Assembly: GCA_020625875.1 (NCBI GenBank)
Contig: JAHLAX010000070.1
Location: forward strand, 62,001 to 126,000
Direction of reading: 5' to 3'
DNA length: 64,000 nt
Origin: a bacterium
GTDB taxonomy: Bacteria; Bacillota; Clostridia; Oscillospirales; Acutalibacteraceae
In this document: positions 53,301 through 59,959 of the stretch, in pieces
Numbering within the stretch: position 1 is the first letter of the stretch
How the letters are laid out: each line of letters starts with the position of its first letter
Position numbers and translations under genes: made by a program
Notes under the pieces: model-generated
The model's database searches: none
What the model was told of the DNA's origin: nothing
The model's input: the letters and a program-made list of their open reading frames with translations, nothing else

Positions 53301-55042
53301 CGGATTGTTTTGCCTATAGGCTTGCCGCTGACCTGCTGTTGTTTGAGCCACTCGCTGTCGAAGTAAGGCATAGTCTTGCCGTCGGCATACTGGATTGAGC
53401 CGTCGCGGCTGAGCGAGCTTTTGCCGTTTTCGCTTGTAGAATAAGCGAGTCCCTGAACGGCATAGTTAAAACTTGCCGTTACCTGGTTGGCGTCGGGCTT
53501 TAAGCCGTTGGAGTTGTTCGCGACATAGTCAAAGCGTGTGAGACCTGTCGCGTTGGGTCCGAAGTAACCCACGCCGTTTTCGTCACGGCTGGCGGGCTTG
53601 TAGCCCGTGCCGTTCACGTAGTTGAGGTACGCGTCCCAGTTAGCGCAGAAGTTGCCGAAATAGAGCGGATATTTCCAAGAGTCGTTGGCAGCCGCCATAT
53701 CGCTGATTTTCTTATTGAAGTTATAGAACTCGTACCAGTCGTCATCAGCGCCGTCGTAGTTGTTGTTGCCATGGTCCTCGGGATTTGTACCTGCTTTTAT
53801 AGGTTTAAGCCACGAGGAGTTTTTGAGCTCATGGTCAGAGAGGTAGTCGTAATAAACAGCGTCTGTCCAGAACGCGAAGTTCTTATTCGAGTCGTGCGCG
53901 TTTCCTTCCTCAACGCCTACCGAGAAGTCGGTAACCTCGCCGAGAGCGTCGCCGAGATAGCACCATACGTTGGCGCCGTTCTTGAGGTTGTAGCACATAT
54001 CCTGCTGACCTGTGGGAACGCTTGTAACGTTGGAGGTCGCGAGATTATAGCTGAACTGGATTTTGGCGTCATTAGGAACTTCTACCTTATAGAAACCGTC
54101 GGGAATCTTGCCGTCAAACACGCCCGCGGGCTTGTTGTCGTCAGTGAGCTTTGTCATTGTGACGGTAGTACGGTAGGGGTCGTTTAAGTCCCAGGTAACC
54201 TTGACCTTTAAAGTGTCTGTCCAGTCAGGGTTATACATATAGATAACCTGTTTGTTGTTATATGACCTGGGCTGCGCGTCGTTATTAGCCTCGCTGTAAG
54301 CATATTTGCTGAGCTTTAAGCTGTCGTTCTTCTGAACATAAAGGTCGTTGCCTGTTGTGTTCTGGTTGAGCGAGCCTGAAGTATACTTTTTGTAATAAGG
54401 CGCTGAATCCCATGTTGAACCTGTCGGTGATGAGAACACGGGATTATTGCCCTCGATTTTGAGGTCCTCGGTCTGAACGGTATAAGTGCCGCTCAATCCG
54501 TTGTTAAAGATAACATTGTCGAAGGGAGCGTCATAGTACCAATAGCTGGTTCCCTCAATTTTGGTCATAGCCGCGCCGGGCCACTGAGCGTTACGGGTTG
54601 AATCAGTTTCACCCGCGCCTGTCCACGAATAGATATGAGGGGTTATCCAGTTTGCTTTGGTATTGTTGAAAAATACTCGCTTTTTACCCACAGCGGGTAC
54701 AGTGCTGAGCATTTTTAAACCGTTTCTGACCAAATAAATCTGGATGTTAGCGGCGTCGGCAGGAACACCAGTCACCCTATAAAGCTTGTTGGCAGTAACT
54801 GTGGTAAATTCCTTTACCTCGCCTGTCTGGCTTGAATTGGATTTTGTAAAAGTCGCGCAAAGCTTCTCGCCCGAAGCGGGTTTCCAGTCGGCATTGTTTG
54901 TGATATCGAGATAGTATTTATCAGAACTGCTGGCTGACGCTATCGACATCACGGTAAACATCGACACCGCAATAGCGAGCGCGACCAAAAGCGACAGTAT
55001 ACGTTTTGAAAACTTAGCTGTCCTTTTGTTTTGTTTCCGCAA
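50369..55042 (-). CDS. Large pilus tip adhesin with starch-binding-like and fibro-slime-like domains
   Basis: About 1557 residues. AAAGGAGG stands 8 nt before a TTG at 55042, so TTG is the likely start; the ATG at 55069 lies before that ribosome site. Signal peptide (KRILSLLVALAIAVSMF). An N-terminal CBM26-like module (about 120-200: KRVFFNNTKANW, AQWPGAAMTKIEG, FDNVIFNNG). A fibro-slime-like region (about 420-980: NLDYGFGIKINMDFRVPEGG, DDLWVYI, YHLTVFYMERG). Several Spy0128/Cna-B-like domains (about 1000-1500). The C-terminus has SPSSGSFGS, a membrane helix and basic residues, with no canonical LPXTG. First gene of the pilus operon. A LexA-like box lies upstream. Confidence 0.85.
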   Translation of the reverse strand: MRKQNKRTAKFSKRILSLLVALAIAVSMFTVMSIASASSSDKYYLDITNNADWKPASGEKLCATFTKSNSSQTGEVKEFTTVTANKLYRVTGVPADAANIQIYLVRNGLKMLSTVPAVGKKRVFFNNTKANWITPHIYSWTGAGETDSTRNAQWPGAAMTKIEGTSYWYYDAPFDNVIFNNGLSGTYTVQTEDLKIEGNNPVFSSPTGSTWDSAPYYKKYTSGSLNQNTTGNDLYVQKNDSLKLSKYAYSEANNDAQPRSYNNKQVIYMYNPDWTDTLKVKVTWDLNDPYRTTVTMTKLTDDNKPAGVFDGKIPDGFYKVEVPNDAKIQFSYNLATSNVTSVPTGQQDMCYNLKNGANVWCYLGDALGEVTDFSVGVEEGNAHDSNKNFAFWTDAVYYDYLSDHELKNSSWLKPIKAGTNPEDHGNNNYDGADDDWYEFYNFNKKISDMAAANDSWKYPLYFGNFCANWDAYLNYVNGTGYKPASRDENGVGYFGPNATGLTRFDYVANNSNGLKPDANQVTASFNYAVQGLAYSTSENGKSSLSRDGSIQYADGKTMPYFDSEWLKQQQVSGKPIGKTIRSSFPFYKKTEGGVTTYTFDSQNATDNVFFNWNGYEPKSVGYGRGMDYGVDDGLRNFMGNTPATKGIFPFNNTAKTKDNRGGNDNLDYGFGIKINMDFRVPEGGKLANHNDVKFEYSGDDDLWVYISEYGDDGKLTNSRLALDLGGNHKKAEGEINFNTMKATAKKVVSLKDSPNYSRDRIYIRDKSNWGSVYAWAWNKGDDGKWFKATKDNNTGLYYIKANQQAEGGTDRFDSKTMFTLNKNQSDWTNVAQGKVGDTFTDDNGNGSGAGKDTIANHWGKVTGTDNINKIEQAAANELYEYSDEKVTNFGFEQKRDTTYAQLDPTKTYHLTVFYMERGMIESNAMMKFTMTPAQNDLKVKKTVDTTDVNHGLEDALKDQKFEFTNSEEGALNTTARYTLNNEANTRTVDGTTGVYELSDSDVADFYNQYTTGNKITVTEKNRQSGVEYSTKWQVVDNAKGTIVAPNSATTAYKDGKTTDPFTLKDSTLATNNAKLQANIVNTPDVQSLTLSKKVRSEDDTTDIDTDKEFKFRVKIDVDGNGTYKAYPLKYTVASGGDTTVLQTDANTGEFRFSAKDTVTIEGLPKGAGYQIEEVATPGYAPLRVKVDGGSDDAFDGLMTGSISDHDSTVAFTNREKPISTTLKAKKYITDGQNRTLYTTGGLNTQNELFSFTAHGLGEFEYENGSTQKSIDVSNTEKTIQPVNNDGEIIFNNKGGTDKFLHFTQEGVYLYSIVENGIVVDNDKSSQANLTTYKDDIGVDTQKYIAKVTVSLNNRELVVNDGDIEYYKWDGTDPTPDTFTAANKVTEIEFENPIQKKGKLTINKEDSMNTLDGVEFTVYKVGAENEEITANTEVAGTAITQNGKVVFSDLDIYEKTNGKYFGLMDYQWYAVKETTAKDGYFREPTIRYFKLPILDGNDVKYEIEFTYVNGALKSPSSGSFGSFAIPIGIALVILSMLSVGAYMMYANRKPLKHACKRY

Positions 55043-55081
55043 TTTCAATTCCTCCTTTTCTATCATCACACAGCTCTTTTA

Positions 55082-55095
55082 TGAACGTGCGTTCC
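55082..55095. promoter_or_regulatory. LexA/DinR-like box upstream of the pilus operon
   Basis: TGAACGTGCGTTCC matches the Bacillus-type SOS box CGAACRNRYGTTYC at 13 of 14 positions. It lies 40-53 bp before the tip-gene start, just downstream of candidate -10 elements TATAAT (55129-55124) and GATAAT (55111-55106, extended by TGT). Confidence 0.5.
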
Positions 55096-55191
55096 TATGT
55101 TAAATATTATCACAAAAAAATTCATTATAATTCTAATATAGAATTATTTTAAAGAAAAATAACACAATTTTTCGCTCGTATACTAAGTGCA

Positions 55192-55219
55192 CAAAAAAGC
55201 CACCGCGTTTCGCGGTGGC
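55192..55219 (-). terminator. Intrinsic terminator of the 55234-55668 gene
   Basis: GCCACCGCG (minus, 55219-55211), AAA loop, CGCGGTGGC (55207-55199), then TTTTTTG. Confidence 0.9.
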
Positions 55220-55233
55220 GTTGTTAAAAGTAC

Positions 55234-55668
55234 TTATGCTGTTCTCATAATGTATTTTTCGCTGTCTACGAAAATTGTCATTTTCTGGCTCGCCCATTTC
55301 TTGTCGGATGTCTTATATTTGAGAGTAAGGTGGTTGAGTCCGTAGGCAGTGCCTGTAATTCTGAAAGTGTATTTGTGAGCCTTGAAGTCGTAGCTGCATT
55401 TTACCTTTAAATTATTATAATCTGATTTGTATGTCCAATCATAGCCGTAGGATGTTTTTCCTGTCGCCTTGAATGTATAAGCTTTGGCGAACTGGTTGAT
55501 TTTGCTTGTCTCTTTGGGGAGCTGATTGACTACAGCCTTCTGTGAAGATGTTTTTACCGTTGCGGCGTTCGCGTTTACAGAACACATAATTGCTGTTGCT
55601 GAAGCTGTGATGAAGATTGAGAGTATTACTACCGCTAAGGATTTGATGATGTCTTTTGTCTTTGTCAT
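55234..55668 (-). CDS. Small secreted protein, probable target of the adjacent two-component system
   Basis: 144 residues. Signal peptide to about 35 (SLAVVILSIFITASATAIM, then NANAA). The mature part is basic and beta-rich, with regular Tyr/Lys strands (KAYTFKATGKTSYGYDWTY, YDFKAHKYTFRITGTAYG), which looks like a small Ig-like or carbohydrate-binding fold. No family recognised. AAGGAGATAAT precedes the ATG and is the site complementary to the small RNA at 55788-55875. Its promoter (55721-55754) has direct repeats suited to the SARP-like regulator encoded nearby. Confidence 0.8.
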   Translation of the reverse strand: MTKTKDIIKSLAVVILSIFITASATAIMCSVNANAATVKTSSQKAVVNQLPKETSKINQFAKAYTFKATGKTSYGYDWTYKSDYNNLKVKCSYDFKAHKYTFRITGTAYGLNHLTLKYKTSDKKWASQKMTIFVDSEKYIMRTA

Positions 55669-55720
55669 TTTGATTATCTCCTTTTTTCATTTCTTTGGGT
55701 TTCCCCTTGACTGTGACCAA

Positions 55721-55754
55721 AGTATATCAGACCGACTACAACAGAAGTACAACA
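55721..55754 (-). promoter_or_regulatory. SARP-type promoter 1, for the 55234-55668 gene
   Basis: Minus strand: TGTTGTA (55754-55748), four bases, TGTTGTA (55743-55737), ten bases ending CTGA, then TATACT (55726-55721). The heptamers start 11 bp apart. There is no good -35. This is the layout of SARP-activated promoters. Confidence 0.65.
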
Positions 55755-55786
55755 AAATCTGTTGTTTTTTAAAATTTTATAAAATT

Positions 55787-55823
55787 CAAAAAAGAACCGC
55801 CCGGCAGACAAAACCGAGCGATT
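55787..55823 (-). terminator. Intrinsic terminator of the candidate small RNA
   Basis: AATCGCTCGG (minus, 55823-55814), TTTTGTCTG loop, CCGGGCGGTT (55804-55795) with two G-T pairs, then CTTTTTTG. Confidence 0.65.
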
Positions 55824-55875
55824 CAAGGAGATAATGTATAGTAAACTTCTAAATGAAAGCAACTATCATTTCTTT
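55788..55875 (-). ncRNA. Candidate terminated small RNA, about 88 nt
   Basis: Predicted from promoter 2 (55882-55915) to an intrinsic terminator (stem 55823-55814 with 55804-55795, two wobble pairs, then TTCTTTTTT). There is no open frame beyond a few codons. Just 5' of the terminator stem is AUUAUCUCCUU (55835-55825). It is exactly complementary over 11 nt to the ribosome binding site of the 55234-55668 mRNA (55683-55673). It could repress that mRNA in trans, or be a long leader with an attenuator when transcription reads through. Confidence 0.45.
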
Positions 55876-55881
55876 ACGCTG

Positions 55882-55915
55882 ATTATATCAGGCACTCAAC
55901 AACAAAAGTACAACA
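55882..55915 (-). promoter_or_regulatory. SARP-type promoter 2, for the candidate small RNA
   Basis: Minus strand: TGTTGTA (55915-55909), four bases, TGTTGTT (55904-55898), ten bases ending CTGA, TATAAT (55887-55882). Spacing is identical to promoter 1. Confidence 0.6.
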
Positions 55916-55998
55916 AAAAACCATAGTTTCTAAAAAAATTTGCAAAAAAACAAAATTTAATATAATATGGTTATATACATTATAAAGGAGTGTCGGCG

Positions 55999-57405
55999 GT
56001 GGAGCTTGTTACAAAAATAAACGACTTTTGGAATAAACACAAATGGATTATGCCGCTGTGTTTCGTTGTTTCGCTTGTTTTTACTGTTGCCGCGATAGTA
56101 TTCTGGCGTATAAGAGGCTTTGACAATATGCCCGCCACCTCGGTATTTAACCTCGGAGCTGACATCGTAAGTATGGCGGTAGCTACTGTGCTTTTGTACA
56201 GTATCGCTCAGGACAGAGAGGGCTTCAGCGAACACACGCGCACCTTTGCCCTGCTTATCTCGTCAACCTCGTTCGTACTCTTCACGGATATTTGCTGTTG
56301 GATAGTACAGGGCATAAAAGAGCTCGCGACGCTGAATCTCCTATCAAACATTCTGAATTATACGGGTTCGACTCTGCTGATATTCTTTTTATGGCGATAT
56401 GTATTCACGGCGCTTGAGCTGGACGGAAAGTTCGGCAATATCGCGAGCATAATAATGAATGTTCTGCTGGTGCCTACGCTCATATCCTGCATTATAAACT
56501 TTTGGGTTCCGCTGTTTTTCAGCATTGACAGCGAGGGCGTATATCACCGAGAGCCGCTGTTTATGTGGAGTCAGACTTATCTCGCTATCGGTCTTATTAT
56601 TGTTATTATAGGCTTTATTGTTTCAAAAACGCCTGTTAAGGAAAGGCTGATTACCGCATCGTTCGTACTGATACCTGTCGCGAATCAGTTTATAACGGGC
56701 TACGCCTATGGCTTGACAACAGAATTCCCCGCTATGCTGATTTCGATTGTGCTCATATTCGGCGTGGTTGTTGCCAAGCGCGAGCAAAAGCTTATCGCCG
56801 CCGAAAAGGAGCTTTATGAATCGAAGGTACGCGTTATGGTCAGCCAGATTCAGCCGCACTTTATGTATAACGCGCTGAGCTCTATAGCGATGCTGTGCAA
56901 GCTTGACCCCGATACGGCGAGCCAGGCGACAATAACCTTTGCGCAATACCTCAGGAGCAATATGGATTCCTTAAAACAAACAACCCCGATTCCCTTTGAG
57001 CAGGAACTGGAGCATTTAAAAAAGTATTTATATATCGAAAAGCTGCGCTTCGGCAAGAAGCTCAACATAGAATACGATATTCAGGCGACGAATTTTGAGC
57101 TGCCTCAGCTGACTATTCAGCCGCTCGCCGAAAACGCTGTCAAGCACGGTCTGAGCAAGAAGAAGGGCGGCGGCACGCTGACGATAGCTACTAAAGAAAC
57201 CGAAAAAGCCTTTGAGGTCATTGTGTCGGACGACGGCACGGGCTTTGATATAAACGAAAAGAAGAACGACGGCCGTTCCCACATCGGTATGGATAATATC
57301 AAACGCCGTCTTAAAGAAATGTGCAACGCCGATGTAGTTATAACAAGCGTAATCGGCGAGGGCACCGTAGCTAAAATCATTATTCCAAAAGGAGAAACAA
57401 AATGA
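55999..57405 (+). CDS. LytS-type sensor histidine kinase
   Basis: 468 residues from the GTG at 55999, which has AAAGGAG 8 nt upstream; a GTG at 55990 is inside that site. Six to seven membrane helices (about 15-260) form the sensor. The catalytic part has the His_kinase (PF06580) phospho-acceptor block SQIQPHFMYNALSSI with His287, and an HATPase domain (PLAENAVKHGL, DDGTGFD, HIGMDNIKRRL). It overlaps the response regulator gene by four bases. The ligand is unknown; the galactanase gene next in line suggests a glycan or cell-surface cue. Confidence 0.92.
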   Translation: MELVTKINDFWNKHKWIMPLCFVVSLVFTVAAIVFWRIRGFDNMPATSVFNLGADIVSMAVATVLLYSIAQDREGFSEHTRTFALLISSTSFVLFTDICCWIVQGIKELATLNLLSNILNYTGSTLLIFFLWRYVFTALELDGKFGNIASIIMNVLLVPTLISCIINFWVPLFFSIDSEGVYHREPLFMWSQTYLAIGLIIVIIGFIVSKTPVKERLITASFVLIPVANQFITGYAYGLTTEFPAMLISIVLIFGVVVAKREQKLIAAEKELYESKVRVMVSQIQPHFMYNALSSIAMLCKLDPDTASQATITFAQYLRSNMDSLKQTTPIPFEQELEHLKKYLYIEKLRFGKKLNIEYDIQATNFELPQLTIQPLAENAVKHGLSKKKGGGTLTIATKETEKAFEVIVSDDGTGFDINEKKNDGRSHIGMDNIKRRLKEMCNADVVITSVIGEGTVAKIIIPKGETK

Positions 57406-58184
57406 GAATACTGTGCGTAGACGACGAGCCTCTGATGCTTCAGATGCTCGAAACAGCTGTTAAAGAAGCTAAGCCCGACGCTGAAATAGCTTCGTTTGAA
57501 TATCCCGATGAACTGCTCGAGGACGCCAAGGAAAACGGCGGCGACATCGCCTTTCTGGACATACATATGAGCGGTATGACGGGCGTGGAGCTCGCGGGCG
57601 AGCTCAAAAAGGTCAACCCCAAGATGAATATCATATTTGTTACAGGCTTTTCGGAATACACAGGCGACGCTATGCGACTGCGCGCCAGCGGGTATATTAT
57701 GAAGCCTGTCACGGTTGAGGCTGTAAAAACCGAGCTTGAGGAACTGAGATTCCCGATTGTCCCCAAGGACAACGCTCTGTTAAGGGTGCAGTGCTTCGGC
57801 AACTTTGACGTATTCACTCCCGACGGCAAGAATGTTCATTTTGAAAGAAGCCGCTCCAAAGAAATCTTCGCGTATCTTGTGCACCGTCACGGCAGCTCCT
57901 GCTCCACCAGAGAGATTGCGGCGGCGCTGTTTGAGGACGAACCATACGACAAAAAGCAGCAAAGCTACCTCCAGACTCTCATAGCGGCGATGATAAAGAG
58001 CCTTAAAAAAATCGGTGCCGAAAGCGCTATCGTAAAAAGCTACAACGCTCTCGCGGTTAACGTTGACACGCTCGACTGCGACTATTACCGTTTCAAAGAG
58101 CTTGACGCGGGCGCCGTAAACTCCTATGAGAACGAGTATATGAGCCAGTATTACTGGGCTGACTTTTTATACGATAGTTATTAA
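57402..58184 (+). CDS. Response regulator with SARP-like DNA-binding domain
   Basis: 260 residues. Receiver domain (1-120) with acidic pocket VDDEP, phospho-acceptor Asp53 (FLDIHMSG) and MKPV lysine (about 96). The output domain (about 128-225: CFGNFDVFTPDGKNVHFERSR, KEIFAYLVHRHG, TREIAAALFED, in pieces) is the winged helix of the SARP/AfsR class, followed by a shortened BTAD-like end (DCDYYRF, YYWADFLYDSY). SARP proteins bind direct repeats near the -10 element, which are present in two promoters just upstream of this operon. The ATG overlaps the kinase stop (ATGA). Confidence 0.9.
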   Translation: MRILCVDDEPLMLQMLETAVKEAKPDAEIASFEYPDELLEDAKENGGDIAFLDIHMSGMTGVELAGELKKVNPKMNIIFVTGFSEYTGDAMRLRASGYIMKPVTVEAVKTELEELRFPIVPKDNALLRVQCFGNFDVFTPDGKNVHFERSRSKEIFAYLVHRHGSSCSTREIAAALFEDEPYDKKQQSYLQTLIAAMIKSLKKIGAESAIVKSYNALAVNVDTLDCDYYRFKELDAGAVNSYENEYMSQYYWADFLYDSY

Positions 58185-58210
58185 AATGATTATTTAGGAG
58201 GCGGTTATAA

Positions 58211-59635
58211 ATGAAACGCACCGCCAAAATGTGGCTTGCTCTGTTATTGTTGCCGATTATGCTGCTCTGCTCGTCTGTCGGTGCTTCTTCGCTGAGCGAA
58301 AACATATCAGTACAGAAAATCGACAGTATATCGGAAGACTTTATCACAGGCGCGGATATTTCGAGCCTATTGTCGCTCGAAGCGAGCGGCAGGGTGTTCT
58401 ACGGCTTTGACGGCAAGGAACAGGATTTGCTGAAAACGCTGAGCGAGTCAGGCTTTAATTATATTAGGGTAAGGGTATGGAATAATCCGTTTGACGAGAA
58501 CGGCAACGGCTACGGCGGAGGCAACTGCACAGTTGAAACCGCGATTGAGCTCGGCAGGCGCGCCGCGGCGTATAATATGGGGCTGCTCGTAGATTTTCAC
58601 TATTCAGATTTCTGGGCAGACCCCGGCAAGCAGAAGGCTCCAAAGTCGTGGCTTAATATGAGTTTCGACGAAAAAAACGCCGCCATCTATAACTATACGG
58701 CTGAAAGCATCCAAAAGATACAGCAAAGCGGTGTAAAAATCGGTATGGTTCAGGTGGGTAACGAAACCACGGGCGGACTGTGCGGTGAAACCGACAAAGA
58801 AAAGCGCTATACGCTGATGCGCTCGGCTGCACAAGCTGTCAGAGATACTGACGGAAGCATTCTGATTGCCACTCATTTCACTAATCCCGAGCAAAAAGCT
58901 TACGCTGATTTCGCTCAGGATTTGCAGACTTATAATGTAAATTACGATATTTTTTCGACCTCGTTCTATCCCGAGTATCACGGAACTGTCGAAAACCTCA
59001 AGGAACAGCTCAAAGCGGTACACAGCCTTACAGGCAAAAGGGTTATGATTGCCGAAACCTCGTGGGCGTACGACTCAGAGAACGCGGGCGCGTATGAACG
59101 AAGCGTACAGGGGCAGGCGCACGAAATAGCCGCATGCGCCAAGGCTATGGTTGAATTGGGCGATTACGCGGTCGGCGTGTTCTACTGGGAACCCGCGTGG
59201 ATTGATGTTCCCGGCGACAGTGAAGCAGAACGCAGCGAAAAGCGCGAAGCCTTCGGCGCTGGCTGGGCGAGCTCTTACTCCGTTGACTACGACCCCGACG
59301 ACGCGGGGCTGTACTACGGCGCTACGGCGTGTATTCCCACCTCGCTCTTTGACCCTGACGGACATCCGCTTGAATCTCTGAAAACTTTTCTGTACATAAA
59401 AAAAGACACCGTTATTCTCGGCGATGCCGACAACAACGGCGCGGTAACGATTGACGACGCGACTTTGATTCAGCTTTATCTGGCGGGTTACAATACGCTG
59501 AGCGGTTTTAGTATCGCCGCGTCTGACGCAAATAACGACGGAAAGCTGTCAATTAACGATGTGAGCGAAATTCAGATATATTTAGCGGGTTACAGCAACA
59601 GATATAATATAGGAAAGCTGATAACAATAGAATAG
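58211..59635 (+). CDS. GH53 endo-beta-1,4-galactanase with type I dockerin
   Basis: 474 residues. Signal peptide to about 26. GH53 catalytic barrel (about 42-395) with FITGADISSL, YIRVRVWNNPFD, acid/base Glu185 (VGNETTGG) and nucleophile Glu282 (IAETSW). It cleaves the beta-1,4-galactan side chains of pectin. A two-repeat dockerin follows (about 404-461: GDADNNGAVTIDDATLIQLYLAG and SDANNDGKLSINDVSEIQIYLAG, in pieces), so the enzyme should dock on a cohesin scaffold. It starts 26 bp after the response regulator with AGGAGG, likely in the same operon. Confidence 0.94.
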   Translation: MKRTAKMWLALLLLPIMLLCSSVGASSLSENISVQKIDSISEDFITGADISSLLSLEASGRVFYGFDGKEQDLLKTLSESGFNYIRVRVWNNPFDENGNGYGGGNCTVETAIELGRRAAAYNMGLLVDFHYSDFWADPGKQKAPKSWLNMSFDEKNAAIYNYTAESIQKIQQSGVKIGMVQVGNETTGGLCGETDKEKRYTLMRSAAQAVRDTDGSILIATHFTNPEQKAYADFAQDLQTYNVNYDIFSTSFYPEYHGTVENLKEQLKAVHSLTGKRVMIAETSWAYDSENAGAYERSVQGQAHEIAACAKAMVELGDYAVGVFYWEPAWIDVPGDSEAERSEKREAFGAGWASSYSVDYDPDDAGLYYGATACIPTSLFDPDGHPLESLKTFLYIKKDTVILGDADNNGAVTIDDATLIQLYLAGYNTLSGFSIAASDANNDGKLSINDVSEIQIYLAGYSNRYNIGKLITIE

Positions 59636-59685
59636 AAAGCGCTCTAATGAGCGGCAACATAATATGATATATTTTTTACAAAAAC

Positions 59686-59725
59686 AAGGCACCCACTGTT
59701 GTGAGTGCCTTATCTTATTCTGTTT
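59686..59725. terminator. Terminator between the galactanase and small peptide genes
   Basis: AAGGCACCCAC (59686-59696), TGTT loop, GTGAGTGCCTT (59701-59711), one mismatch. Flanking A- and T-tracts allow use by both convergent genes. Confidence 0.75.
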
Positions 59726-59736
59726 TGTCAACAATT

Positions 59737-59946
59737 TTAGCTGCCTGAACCGAATAACTGGTTAAACAAATCAACAGGACCGCCGCTATCGCCGAACTGA
59801 AACGCGTTAGCCGCGTCAACACCTACGTTATCTTCACCGTTGACCGTGACCGAAACTGTTAGAACATCGCGCTTTTCGAGTTCATAGACATTAATTATCG
59901 GGGTTTTGTATTCCAAAGCGGAGGTAGTATCAAATAATTTTTTCAT
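59737..59946 (-). CDS. Small protein with leader-like YxxPxIxVxxLEKxDVL block (second copy)
   Basis: 69 residues from the ATG at 59946, with AAAGGAGG 7 nt upstream; another ATG directly precedes it. Residues about 11-31 (EYKTPIINVYELEKRDVLTVS, in pieces) match the 44270-44437 protein at 11 of 21 positions. The tail is different: Asp/Gly/Val-rich, ending LFNQLFGSGS. No signal peptide. It begins 13 bp after the secreted nuclease gene, so the two are co-transcribed. Function unknown; a modified or exported peptide precursor is one possibility. Confidence 0.7.
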   Translation of the reverse strand: MKKLFDTTSALEYKTPIINVYELEKRDVLTVSVTVNGEDNVGVDAANAFQFGDSGGPVDLFNQLFGSGS

Positions 59947-59959
59947 CATAATTCCTCCT

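Noticed and set aside
55737-55915. CRISPR-like repeat because TACAACA recurs
   Set aside because: Repeats are only 7 bp, occur in pairs 11 bp apart and sit at fixed distance from -10 elements, so they are regulator sites. No array or cas gene is in the window.
55834-55926. 30-codon plus-strand ORF opposite the candidate small RNA, preceded by AAGGAG
   Set aside because: The ribosome site is only about 3 nt from the ATG, there is no plus-strand promoter, and the promoter and terminator signals are on the minus strand.
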